Shown here: positions 16,821-25,234 of the stretch, in pieces
How the letters are laid out: each line of letters opens with the position of its first letter
How positions within the stretch are numbered: the stretch's first letter is position 1
DNA from: Congzhengia sp045635085
Lineage (GTDB): Bacteria; Bacillota; Clostridia; UBA1381; UBA9506
Reading direction: 5' to 3'
Length of the DNA stretch: 64,000 nt
NCBI GenBank assembly: GCA_045635085.1
Contig: JAZRBM010000005.1
Location: 62,001 to 126,000, forward strand
The notes under the pieces: model-generated
What the model was told of the DNA's origin: nothing
Seen by the model: only the letters and a program-made list of their open reading frames with translations
Databases searched by the model: none
Made by a program: the position numbers and the translations under genes

Positions 16821-18743
16821 TCAGATTTTCTTGTTTTTTTCAATAAATCTGTGAAGAATTACGGCAATTTCTGCTCTTGTTGCATTATCTTCAGGATTAA
16901 CCGTACTTGATGTTTTTCCGCATATAACACCCGCACCAATAACATATTGCATAGCAGGAATAGCATATTCCAATATATCAAATGCATCATCATAAGAAAG
17001 TATATTGGTTTCTTCTCCAACGCTTACGTCATATCCCTTAAACTGTGCATACAGATACAAAACAGATGCAAGCTGCTGACGGCTTATTGCCATTTCGGGA
17101 TTAAAATCCTTGTCGTTTTCATAAATTAACTTGTTATCTTTTGCCCATTTAACAGCCCCGGCATACCAAGGAGCATCCTCCGGGGGCTCATATTCAGGCT
17201 TTGTTTCTTCCGTATTGTACAGGATTTGTAGAAACTCTGCCCAAGTTGTGTTATTTGAAGGATTAAAAAACTTATTTTCATCACCCTGCATGATTTTGTT
17301 TTTAAGACAATATGCTACACCGTCGTGATACCATTCATATCGTGGCAAATTATTTTCGTCTATATCAAAATACGGAACAAGTGCAACCGTAAGCTCATCA
17401 AACCAAGTATTACCGTTGGCTCGTTTTACATCGAGTGTATTTACAATTGTGGAACGGATACGCTGTTTTACCTTCGGATTTTCAGGTTGCATAATAGTTC
17501 CCACGCTACTTATCACATAATACTTTTCATTTCTTTCGCCAAGATACATCATTTCGTGTCCGTTAAAATATAGAATTGTTCCAAAAGGAAGGCTATCTAA
17601 GAATTTGATTTTCTCTTCTTTTGCCATATACTGCATATTTACCTTTGCCATAGGCATTGATGACTGCCATGTGGTATTTCGTGCAAGCTCCATACCAAAA
17701 CATTTATATACATTTCTCATATATCCTGAGCAATCATCGGAATTAAGACTTCCGCCCCAACCATAAGTGTTGCCGAGTGCCGAGAATACAACCTTTGATA
17801 TATTCTCTTTTGTAAGTGGCATATATCCTGCATACACTTTTTTATGTTCTGAAATAAGTGTTAATTTTTTTGAGTATGTACCATCATCATTTCTTACAGG
17901 CACCCATACTGCATAATTGTTGTATGCCGCACGGTTATCTATAAGTTCATTCGGATTAGCGTCTTTTGCAAGCTCTAAAACTGTTCCCATTGTCAGCATA
18001 AGGTCTGATCTATCTGCACCGACTATTGAAGTTTCAGTAAACACCTTATCGCCCCATACTACAAGAGTATCTTCATTTTTGATATCCCACGCCGAAATCC
18101 ACTCATCCTTATTCTCGCAAATTGCAACCGCATCTTTCGGAATCCAGCCTGAACAACAAATGCTTTTTGCAAGATAGTAGTTTCCGTCCTTTGACTTTGA
18201 TGTGATTACAACCGGTTCGTTTACTCTTACCGAAACGAGATACTGATAGTCAAAATCAGAGTCGGAAGGATCGTCCCAAATAGCAACAGGATCAGGGAAT
18301 GTACGAAGCTCGGTTCTTTTTGTTGCTATACCGTAGAGAACTTTTTGTTCCTTTTTTGCATCAGGATTCTGAGTGTTCTCAATTATTTTATCGTAATCTT
18401 CCTGAGTGGCTTTTTCCTTGCTTTCAAAATATGTCCAGCCAAGATAATATGCTGCATCTGCCTGACTTGATTTTTTTATTGCTTCATTTAATGAAATTCC
18501 ATCAACCACATCAGGCAGATTTTTAAGGTCGTACATATTAGTGCCTTTTGCTGCAAATGTTTCTTTATTAAGTTTTTCTATTTCGTCATATGACATTAAA
18601 ACATCTGTCTCATTTACCCAATAGGAAGGAGATGACATTTCGCTTGTTACATCAGGAAGATAATACGCTCCCGATGCCAAGCAAGTTACAGTTATACTCA
18701 AAGATAATACAACTGATAAAACTGCGATAAGTATTTTTTTCAT
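16821..18743 (-). CDS. SLH-anchored NlpC/P60 peptidoglycan endopeptidase
   Basis: The 640-residue protein has a signal peptide (cleavage near CLASG, residue 24), about 120 residues without clear family, SH3-like segments (about 150-320, including CCSGWIPKDAVAIC), an NlpC/P60 catalytic domain (about 325-450; Cys in LNSDDCSGYMRNVY, His in FNGHEMMYLGE) and three SLH repeats (about 475-640: TTWAEFLQILYN, ISRQQLASVLYLY, ATRAEIAVILHRF). It should be secreted, wall-anchored and cleave gamma-D-Glu-diamino acid peptides in peptidoglycan. An AAGGAGTG ribosome site is present. Its SLH repeats resemble those of the 5'-nucleotidase at 11658-13745, including the shared GEETNILSYDDAF/GENTNILSYEDVF segment. 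Confidence 0.93.
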   Translation of the reverse strand: MKKILIAVLSVVLSLSITVTCLASGAYYLPDVTSEMSSPSYWVNETDVLMSYDEIEKLNKETFAAKGTNMYDLKNLPDVVDGISLNEAIKKSSQADAAYYLGWTYFESKEKATQEDYDKIIENTQNPDAKKEQKVLYGIATKRTELRTFPDPVAIWDDPSDSDFDYQYLVSVRVNEPVVITSKSKDGNYYLAKSICCSGWIPKDAVAICENKDEWISAWDIKNEDTLVVWGDKVFTETSIVGADRSDLMLTMGTVLELAKDANPNELIDNRAAYNNYAVWVPVRNDDGTYSKKLTLISEHKKVYAGYMPLTKENISKVVFSALGNTYGWGGSLNSDDCSGYMRNVYKCFGMELARNTTWQSSMPMAKVNMQYMAKEEKIKFLDSLPFGTILYFNGHEMMYLGERNEKYYVISSVGTIMQPENPKVKQRIRSTIVNTLDVKRANGNTWFDELTVALVPYFDIDENNLPRYEWYHDGVAYCLKNKIMQGDENKFFNPSNNTTWAEFLQILYNTEETKPEYEPPEDAPWYAGAVKWAKDNKLIYENDKDFNPEMAISRQQLASVLYLYAQFKGYDVSVGEETNILSYDDAFDILEYAIPAMQYVIGAGVICGKTSSTVNPEDNATRAEIAVILHRFIEKNKKI

Positions 18744-18764
18744 TTATAATATGTCACTCCTTTA

Positions 18765-19418
18765 TTACGGCATATATACTTTATTCATTTTTATAATTGT
18801 ACCGTTCTCAATCACAATACTTGTATTATTTGGAGTGAAGCTATATTCAATTTCAAAATCATCTGTAAGAAAATCCCCGGAATAATAGATTTTTGCTTCT
18901 GCATCAGGATTTGACTCATCAATGTATTCAAATTCATCAGAAACAGGGAGAGTAACCTTACCAATTTCATAGTAGGCTTTTATATCATTCATTCCTGTTT
19001 CGTAATATACGGTACTGTCGTTTGAAACTAAATCAAATCCGCCATTTTCTTCGCCGCCGTTGATTCGCACAAGACCGCTATCAAGACGTTCAACCTCTGT
19101 TATGGTAACTTCCTCATTCTTGCGTACAATTACATCATTTTCCTTAATTGATGCAATATCAACCATATCGTAAAGCTCATAAGAATAAACGGTTACATCC
19201 ATTACCATTTTTCCGCTGTCAGAAAGCTTTGTATCGCCTTTTCCAAGAGAAACTGCTACGGTGCTGTTATCAAGAGCACTTATATCAAGAGTTTCCGGCA
19301 AAGGCTTTATAACATTTGTACCCACATCTTCGTTTTTGTTTTTAGTTTGTGTACTGCAGCCTGCAAACAACCCAAGGGAAAGAATAAAAACTAAGATAAT
19401 TGATAATGTTTTTTTCAT
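18765..19418 (-). CDS. Lipoprotein of unknown function
   Basis: The 217-residue product has a signal peptide with lipobox LFAGC (residues 17-21), so it should be a surface lipoprotein. The mature part is acidic and beta-rich, with no recognised family; it starts with a Lys/Asn-rich linker. AGGAGG lies before the ATG. It sits 21 bp from each neighbour (membrane protein and SLH-NlpC genes) in a tight operon. Confidence 0.82.
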   Translation of the reverse strand: MKKTLSIILVFILSLGLFAGCSTQTKNKNEDVGTNVIKPLPETLDISALDNSTVAVSLGKGDTKLSDSGKMVMDVTVYSYELYDMVDIASIKENDVIVRKNEEVTITEVERLDSGLVRINGGEENGGFDLVSNDSTVYYETGMNDIKAYYEIGKVTLPVSDEFEYIDESNPDAEAKIYYSGDFLTDDFEIEYSFTPNNTSIVIENGTIIKMNKVYMP

Positions 19419-19439
19419 TGTATATATCCTCCTAACAAA

Positions 19440-19769
19440 TTATTTTTTGATTGCTTTATGTATTTCTGTAACAACAAGAAAAGCAGCAAACAAAACTGCA
19501 CTTATTTTATGTATAACGGAAACAGCAGCAATGCCGTGTACATTCATAAGCAGGGCACCTGTAATTAAAGCGATGCCATAGCATACACGATAGAGTATTT
19601 CAAGTGCAGGTTTTTTCCATTCTTTTTTGGTTGCAATGGTATATGCAATAAGAAGCACAAGACCGATAACAGATACGACAATGTGTACTTTCATACCTGT
19701 TGCACGAAGCATAAACAATAGCACCATAGCAATAATCATTGGGATTAAAAATAACAATTTCTTTTTCAT
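19440..19769 (-). CDS. Small four-helix membrane protein with conserved-looking histidines
   Basis: The 109-residue protein has four hydrophobic helices. Histidines occur in helix-adjacent positions (MKVHIVVSV, LLMNVHGIAAVSVIHKI, VVTEIHKAIKK), a pattern that can indicate b-type haem ligation as in small cytochrome-b-like proteins; this is a guess from residue positions only. AAGGAGT precedes the ATG. It is translated between the DUF3089 fusion (36 bp) and the lipoprotein (21 bp). Confidence 0.7.
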   Translation of the reverse strand: MKKKLLFLIPMIIAMVLLFMLRATGMKVHIVVSVIGLVLLIAYTIATKKEWKKPALEILYRVCYGIALITGALLMNVHGIAAVSVIHKISAVLFAAFLVVTEIHKAIKK

Positions 19770-19805
19770 AACATTTGACTCCTTTAAATTTATATAATCG
19801 TTTAA

Positions 19806-22163
19806 TTATTTACTTGATAAATACATAGCATCATCTTCGATAATAAGTGACAGCATATTATTTTCGTCAACATATAAATCTGCCTTTTTGATTTGAACTG
19901 CCGTTTCCAAACCCTTACCCTTTTCTACGTGTGCCATAACTAAACTTGCATTACCCTTTTTAATGCCTTTTGCTGTGACTTGCATTAAGCCAACGGGGTA
20001 AAGTTCTGAATAAATTTTTTCAGGCGGATAGTCGGTAGCCTTTTCTGTAATTTCAAGCTTATCTTTTGTATAGTCAATAACCTTCCATTCGTATCCGTTG
20101 TCATATTCGCATTCAAATAATTGTTCTGTTTTGTAGTTATTTCTTGAATCGATATAGAAAAGTCCGGTATCAAAAGGAATTTCAACGCTAATTACACCAA
20201 GTGCATAAGGGGCAAGTTCACCCTGATTGAAATAAAGCACCATCGAATTGTGTGTGATGTAGAACTGAACGTATCCAAGATATTCATTCACATAATCATA
20301 AGTATATATATCAGCTGATTCAGGTGCTATCTCCTTTAACTTATCAATAAATAAATTTGTTACAAACTTAACCAAAGAAACATCCAGCTGATCTTCCATG
20401 AGTAATTCTGAAACAGAAAGTTCCACATCAGAGTTTGTATGATATGTTCTTGACTCCATTGTTTTTGTAGGATGAACGCCGCCCACATTTACATATTTGT
20501 GATTAGTAAATGAGAGATATCCCCAAATGTTATAAGTTTGTTCATAAGTAAGTTCATAAACAAAAGGTACAAAAGCATCACCCATTTGATTTCGCAAAGT
20601 AAGTGCATCTTCCTTCTTTTCTCTTGCTTCTTCTATAAACTTATCAGCTTCCCACTTATAATCAAAATTTACTGTATCAAGACAAGGAATTTCGGTGGGG
20701 TTTTCTATGACAGGATAATACGCAACTGCCTCTATTAAAACATTGCCGTTATCATCAGTTATAGTTTCTGAGAGCTTTTCCGAAGAAACTACATAAGCGC
20801 TTGCAGGTGAATAAATGTCTATTTTTTTGGTATCACCATACCAATAAACCTCACATTCAAAGGCTTCGGATATCGCTCTTAAAGGAACTAAAGTTCTGCC
20901 ATCTTTAATTTTTGCAGGTACATCAAGTTCTCTTTCCTCGCCATTAAAATACATCTTGTTTTCGCCTATGGTAAGCACCAAGTTATCATCTGCTCTTCGT
21001 GCGGAAACAATCTGTTTTCCATTTTCTTCGGAATAATAAACTGCACAGCCCATGGTTTCAAAAATAGTTCTGAACGGAACCAGAGTTCTGCCATTTTCAA
21101 TAATAGGCTCCACATCAAAAGTCAGCAAATCGTTGTTGTAAATAACATCCAATTTATCTTTATTTTTTTCATTAAATGCCAAAAGACGTTTGCCTACATT
21201 TTCTTCAAGATTTCTGAAAAAGAACTGATAATCATAAAGATGATATATACCATCATCAAAAAGCTTACCGGGATAATCTTCCTTTGCGATATCCGTAACC
21301 TTAAGTACCCCTCTTTTTTCATCTATATAAGCACCTGTAAGATTTGGAATTTCTTCTTTGATATTTCCTGAATAATCGGTAAAACAAGCGCCTTTATTAA
21401 GAGACTTATCGGCAACTTCGGATGTTGTTTTCCAGTTAAGCGGATTTATAGAGTATGTTTTTTCATTTTCACCAACTATTAACGAAGATGTAATATCCTT
21501 ATCTTCACTATGGAATGTAACAATCACACCTGTATCTGTTTCTCCTTTGGCAGGCATAAGATGTGGATATTCTTTGACCTCATCTTCGGTAAGCTTCCAA
21601 CCAATAGGGTATGCCGCAACAAGTCTTCTCTGATACTGTGGCTCATCAAACAAATCTTTCATCAAACGGATTATCATATCCGCACCCTGTGAAAATCCTG
21701 CAAGTATCAATGGTCTTGTGGCGTCTGTCTGATCAGCAAAGTAAAGAAATGCTTTTTTAACGTCTTCGTATGCTGCACTAAGATATTTTTCCTGTTCTTC
21801 TTTGCTAAGGCTGTAAACAGGGAATGTTGCCTGTCTGTAATAAGGTGCGTAAACTCGGGTGGCATCGTCATAAATGCCAAGTTCCATATTAGTAGCACCG
21901 TCAAAGCTCTCACGGTATTTTTCATCTGTTATGTAAGCATTATAATTTCCTTCTTTGCCCATATCAACTGTCGGACATACAAAGAAAAGATCTGCAGGTT
22001 TATCATCACCCTTATTCCAGCGTGACCAGAAATACATATTGGAATAGTCAACATATTCATCAAAAGGTGAATATTCCATAACAATTTCTTCCGCAAACGC
22101 TGTAAACGATGAGAAGCAAAACACAACTGCGATAAATAAGCTTAAAAATCTTTTGGTTTTCAT
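19806..22163 (-). CDS. Secreted DUF3089-type alpha/beta hydrolase fused to copper-amine-oxidase-N-like and DUF3298 domains
   Basis: The 785-residue protein has a signal peptide ending at AFAEE (about residue 25). Residues about 40-250 fit the DUF3089 alpha/beta-hydrolase family, with the nucleophile elbow in LILAGFSQGADM and the N-terminal DLFFVCPTVDM. Residues about 330-440 contain two copies of the ENGRTLVPFRTIFE / KDGRTLVPLRAISE motif of the copper-amine-oxidase N-terminal-like domain, common in Clostridia exoproteins. Residues about 445-690 have HKYVNVGGVHPTKTMESRTY and an LYFNQGELAPYALG segment typical of DUF3298/RsiV-like domains. The substrate is unknown; an extracellular esterase bound to the wall is plausible. 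AGGAGG precedes the ATG and guanine deaminase lies 11 bp upstream. Confidence 0.88.
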   Translation of the reverse strand: MKTKRFLSLFIAVVFCFSSFTAFAEEIVMEYSPFDEYVDYSNMYFWSRWNKGDDKPADLFFVCPTVDMGKEGNYNAYITDEKYRESFDGATNMELGIYDDATRVYAPYYRQATFPVYSLSKEEQEKYLSAAYEDVKKAFLYFADQTDATRPLILAGFSQGADMIIRLMKDLFDEPQYQRRLVAAYPIGWKLTEDEVKEYPHLMPAKGETDTGVIVTFHSEDKDITSSLIVGENEKTYSINPLNWKTTSEVADKSLNKGACFTDYSGNIKEEIPNLTGAYIDEKRGVLKVTDIAKEDYPGKLFDDGIYHLYDYQFFFRNLEENVGKRLLAFNEKNKDKLDVIYNNDLLTFDVEPIIENGRTLVPFRTIFETMGCAVYYSEENGKQIVSARRADDNLVLTIGENKMYFNGEERELDVPAKIKDGRTLVPLRAISEAFECEVYWYGDTKKIDIYSPASAYVVSSEKLSETITDDNGNVLIEAVAYYPVIENPTEIPCLDTVNFDYKWEADKFIEEAREKKEDALTLRNQMGDAFVPFVYELTYEQTYNIWGYLSFTNHKYVNVGGVHPTKTMESRTYHTNSDVELSVSELLMEDQLDVSLVKFVTNLFIDKLKEIAPESADIYTYDYVNEYLGYVQFYITHNSMVLYFNQGELAPYALGVISVEIPFDTGLFYIDSRNNYKTEQLFECEYDNGYEWKVIDYTKDKLEITEKATDYPPEKIYSELYPVGLMQVTAKGIKKGNASLVMAHVEKGKGLETAVQIKKADLYVDENNMLSLIIEDDAMYLSSK

Positions 22164-22174
22164 CTGAATACCTC

Positions 22175-23467
22175 CTAAATAATCTTGTTACCTTGTATAT
22201 ATTTTTCTTTGATACCGCCACATAAATCAAGTGACAGATAAATACTGCGCTCTAATCTTTGTCTTAAATTAAGTTCTAACAGATGGACAAGAATACTGTC
22301 ATCAAGAACAAGTGCATCAAATTCGTATCCTTCTTCAAAACTTCCAATTTTCCCAAAGAACTCACCGCCACCTTTCGTTGCCATATAAAACGCTTCTTCG
22401 AAAGTAACGGCTTTTGCATTTTCATCCACATATCTTAAATACATTTTTGAAACGCCTATGGCATCTGTGATTGCACGGAAGATTGATTCCGTTTGTCCGC
22501 CTGCCACATCGCTTCCAAGACCAATTTTCATATCAAGGTCAAGGTATTTTCTTACAGGGGCAATTCCTGACGTAAGGTTTATATTTGATGCAGGACAATG
22601 AGCAATAAATACACCATTCTCACGCATGAGCTTCACTTCTTCATCACTTGACCACACACAATGAGCCATTACTGTGTTGACTTTTTCAGAATCTAAATTT
22701 TCATCACCGAACAAATCATGCTTATCGTAGCTGTCGCCATAGAATGCACTGTCTGGTCTAAGCTCACGAACCCATTCAATCTCACCCTTATTTTCTGACA
22801 AATGGGATTGTACGGGCAGGTTGTATGCCCTTTGTATTTCTCGAAGCTGGTCCATAAGGTCGTCTGTACAACTTGGAATAAATCTTGGTGTAAGTATAGG
22901 CTTTGTGCGTTTGTATTTACCCGCAATATCGTTTATCCATCCAAATGTATTAAAAGCAGACATATCTGCACTTTCTTCTACAAGTTCATCGGGTGCTGAC
23001 CTATCCATGTTTATTTTACCAACATAGGTTACAAGACCTGTTTCTTCCATTAAATCCATCAGTATTTCGGTAGCTTGTCTGTGCCTTGTTGCAAAAATGC
23101 AAGCTCTTGTGGTAGCGCTGTTTTTCATATTATCAGCAAATATCGTGTATGCTTTTTTTGCATAATCTGCATCCTTATACTTTGCTTCTTCGGGGAATGT
23201 CTGCGTGTTTAACCATTCTATAAGCTCATAATCCATTCCCATGCCGCGAAAAGTATATTGCGGAGCGTGAATATGCAAATCTACCATACCGGGAATAATG
23301 AGCTTGTCTTTTAAATCTCTAAATTCAAGGTCTTTGTATTTTTCAGGAATTTTTTCAAAAACACCTGCACATTTTCCATCCATACATACAACATATCCTG
23401 AAACTGTCTTTAATTCTGTTTTTGAAATGCTGTAGCAAATGTTTCCCTTTAGGATAAAACTGTTCAT
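22175..23467 (-). CDS. guaD: Guanine deaminase
   Basis: The protein (430 residues) is an amidohydrolase of the guanine deaminase branch. Metal ligands are visible in VDLHIHAPQ (HxH), PVQSHLSENKGEI (His and Glu), VMAHCVWSS (His) and GLGSDVAGG (Asp). The N-terminal GKLIIPG-like segment (KLIIPGMVDL) and the MHISEN-equivalent SHLSENKGE are typical for GuaD, which turns guanine into xanthine and ammonia. ATG 23467 follows AAAGGACAG by seven bases; the longer frame from 23503 lacks a site. It is the first gene of a long operon with a Pho-box-like promoter at 23518-23553. Purine salvage may follow nucleotide breakdown by the 5'-nucleotidase of the next operon. Confidence 0.93.
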   Translation of the reverse strand: MNSFILKGNICYSISKTELKTVSGYVVCMDGKCAGVFEKIPEKYKDLEFRDLKDKLIIPGMVDLHIHAPQYTFRGMGMDYELIEWLNTQTFPEEAKYKDADYAKKAYTIFADNMKNSATTRACIFATRHRQATEILMDLMEETGLVTYVGKINMDRSAPDELVEESADMSAFNTFGWINDIAGKYKRTKPILTPRFIPSCTDDLMDQLREIQRAYNLPVQSHLSENKGEIEWVRELRPDSAFYGDSYDKHDLFGDENLDSEKVNTVMAHCVWSSDEEVKLMRENGVFIAHCPASNINLTSGIAPVRKYLDLDMKIGLGSDVAGGQTESIFRAITDAIGVSKMYLRYVDENAKAVTFEEAFYMATKGGGEFFGKIGSFEEGYEFDALVLDDSILVHLLELNLRQRLERSIYLSLDLCGGIKEKYIQGNKII

Positions 23468-23517
23468 TTTCACTGTCCTTTCCATTAAAATTTCATCATA
23501 CAAGCATCTTTTTCTTT

Positions 23518-23553
23518 ATATTATCAAACCTGTTATGACAAACCTATGACAAA
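23518..23553 (-). promoter_or_regulatory. Pho-box-like promoter of the guaD operon
   Basis: On the minus strand TTTGTCATA units lie at 23545-23553 and 23534-23542 (11-bp register), followed by 10 bp and -10 TAATAT at 23518-23523. The start codon of guaD is 51 bp downstream. No stop-and-start hairpin is seen between guaD and 13869, so this promoter may drive eight genes. Confidence 0.8.
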
Positions 23554-23596
23554 ACAAAAAAATCATTATGCCTCGGTTTATCCAAAAGCATAATGA
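23554..23596 (-). terminator. Intrinsic terminator after the SLOG gene remnant
   Basis: A perfect 9-bp stem TCATTATGC / GCATAATGA (23563-23571 and 23588-23596) is followed on the minus strand by TTTTTTTGTTTT. It begins 3 bp after the end of the SLOG remnant and stops minus-strand transcription before the guaD promoter. Confidence 0.85.
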
Positions 23597-23598
23597 CT

Positions 23599-23919
23599 TT
23601 AAAAACAATTTATAATTATTTTTTTCTTCTTCACAGCATAATCGTATGCAACCTTTGTACCGCTTTTGGGTTGATAGTCCAATAAATCCCGTCTGCTGTT
23701 TCTTCTTCTCGGCGGGGCGTAGTTTTCATCGTAGTAAACGATACAAAAATCCGATTTGTTTATCATTTCCTGATTACGCTCCACATAGGAAGCTCTGCCT
23801 GCGTTCTCCATATGTTCCGGGAAGTATGTATCTTCATAATGCTGAAGCAGACTATCCTCGTACCAATCGGGAATATGCTGAAATGCAGACCTTACATATA
23901 CCCGTTTAATATGAGGATA
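23599..23919 (-). pseudogene. 5'-truncated SLOG (YpsA/DUF1273-like) gene remnant
   Basis: Read on the minus strand from about 23916, the frame gives PHIKRVYVRSAFQHIPDWYE, then HYEDTYFPEHMENAGRASYV, ERNQEMINKSDFCIVYYDEN and QPKSGTKVAYDYAVKK to a stop. This is the C-terminal half of a SLOG-type Rossmann protein of the YpsA/DUF1273 group, which should have about 70 more residues at its N-terminus. In-frame TAA at 23920-23922 directly precedes the homologous part, and no start codon with a ribosome site exists; the first ATG (23811) would give only 70 residues. I read it as a truncated gene at the border of the phage-derived block. The normal family binds nucleotide-like ligands. Confidence 0.7.
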
Positions 23920-24001
23920 TTATACCACAAAAAAATAAACAAAAGAGGTGCATTTTGAACCTATTTATACTACAACAAAATCTTTTTTTGCTTATATCTT
24001 A

Positions 24002-24036
24002 AATTAACGAGGATACTCTTCTCATACTCGTTAATT
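24002..24036. repeat. Perfect 10-bp inverted repeat at the end of an unknown gene
   Basis: AATTAACGAG at 24002-24011 and its exact complement CTCGTTAATT at 24027-24036 are separated by 15 bases, and the repeat overlaps the stop codon of the gene at 24031-24456. No T-run follows on either strand, so it is either a weak terminator or a protein-binding site. Confidence 0.6.
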
Positions 24037-24456
24037 CATTGATCTACCTATTAGTTCTTTCTGCTCAATCAAATAGCTTTTGCTATATTTGTTCCTGTAT
24101 TCTGCAGGAATAGATTCGTATTCAACAAGCGTATTATACAGCGTTCTAAATAGGGATATTTTTGATTCTGCACTAACGCTATCCGCTTTGTTTCTTAAAG
24201 CAAACAAAATATCAAGTTCACCCTCTAAGTAGGTAGACTTATCGCAAAAAGCGTTCATATATTCAGATAATAACTTGTAGCTCCTTGCCAAATAGAAATT
24301 GTTTTTATAGTCTCCCACAAAACTCTGGCTATATAGTTTATAATACGCCACCGACATATATAAATAATCTATACATAGCTTTTTATATTCCTCACTAGCC
24401 GCTTTCTGATATATGAATTGTACAGTTTCAGCAATTCTGTTAAACCTAACACTCAT
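24031..24456 (-). CDS. Hypothetical helical protein
   Basis: The 141-residue product is predicted almost entirely helical with many Tyr, Leu and Lys residues, no signal peptide and no membrane segment. I do not recognise a family. The ATG at 24456 has no clear ribosome site. It lies 155 bp downstream of the membrane-anchored XRE regulator on the same strand, so the two may share a transcript. The region between them contains no hairpin with a T-run. Base composition is lower in G+C than that of the genes to its left, consistent with an accessory origin. Confidence 0.6.
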   Translation of the reverse strand: MSVRFNRIAETVQFIYQKAASEEYKKLCIDYLYMSVAYYKLYSQSFVGDYKNNFYLARSYKLLSEYMNAFCDKSTYLEGELDILFALRNKADSVSAESKISLFRTLYNTLVEYESIPAEYRNKYSKSYLIEQKELIGRSMN

Positions 24457-24611
24457 TTCATAATAAATTTTGTTTTAGGTATCAGATTGACTTAAAGAAC
24501 AATAATTGAAATGATACGAAATAGTACGACAATTGGAATATATTATTGACTGTTTAATGTTGAGAAAATTCGGTATGTGTATGACCAATTAATCGTGCCC
24601 GCTCTCTAGCA

Positions 24612-25190
24612 TTACCGAATCACACAAAAATCACAAGGGTCAAACTTTTTCTTTTTTTGTGCATTTTCCAGCACGCCCGCTTCAATATTATTTCTGTTCT
24701 TTATCATAGGGCAATTTCTGTTTGCATGATACGAACCGCCGTCTTTATCAGTCCAATAATAGACATTGTTTAGTTCATACGCATCTGACGATACAACTTC
24801 TGTTTGAATTTGCGGCAAAATATTTGCAGATGCTACTTGATTTTTGTGTGAAGAAAGAAATACGAATAATACACTTCCTGATACAGCAACACAAAACAAG
24901 AAAAACGCAAGTAATTGTTTTTTAGATAAGACAATTACTTGCGTTTTTTTATGTCTATTTTTGTAAAGCTCCTTTGTTAAATATTGTTTTGAAAATATAT
25001 CCAGCGAAATATCTGCCAATTCACAAGCCTTTTGGATTGGTGAAAAATAGTATTCGGCATCATAACTTTTCGATTTCATTCTCTGATAACTGCTTTTGGA
25101 GACCCCTATTTTATCTGCAAATTCCTCTATAGATAAATTAAGTATTTCCGTTCTTAAAAATTCAAAATTGTGTCTTTGTACCTCTCTCAT
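24612..25190 (-). CDS. Membrane-anchored XRE-type regulator with extracytoplasmic YHxxxxC...PCxxC domain
   Basis: From ATG 25190 the product has 192 residues: a helix-turn-helix of the XRE type (SIEEFADKIGVSKSSYQRMK, about 19-38), a linker, one membrane helix (LLAFFLFCVAVSGSVLFVFL, about 100-120) and a C-terminal tail with YYWTDKDGGSYHANRNCPM and DPCDFCV. The His/Cys pattern resembles the Ada-type metal-binding module seen at the ends of exported proteins. So DNA binding would be inside and a metal or redox sensor outside. An upstream ATG at 25277 (AAGGA ten bases before it) would add 29 residues but would place an arm of the inverted repeat 25235-25329 inside the gene; GAGGAG precedes 25190 at 13 bases. 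Start uncertain. Confidence 0.78.
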   Translation of the reverse strand: MREVQRHNFEFLRTEILNLSIEEFADKIGVSKSSYQRMKSKSYDAEYYFSPIQKACELADISLDIFSKQYLTKELYKNRHKKTQVIVLSKKQLLAFFLFCVAVSGSVLFVFLSSHKNQVASANILPQIQTEVVSSDAYELNNVYYWTDKDGGSYHANRNCPMIKNRNNIEAGVLENAQKKKKFDPCDFCVIR

Positions 25191-25234
25191 TTTGTTATTT
25201 TGTCTCCTCTCGATTGTATTTTTGAAATTGACTA

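Noticed and set aside
23599..23811. A real 70-residue gene starting at 23811
   Set aside because: Homologous sequence continues in frame upstream of this ATG, so it is the end of a longer protein, not a full gene.
24002..24036. Inverted repeat as an intrinsic terminator
   Set aside because: No T-run follows the stem on either strand.
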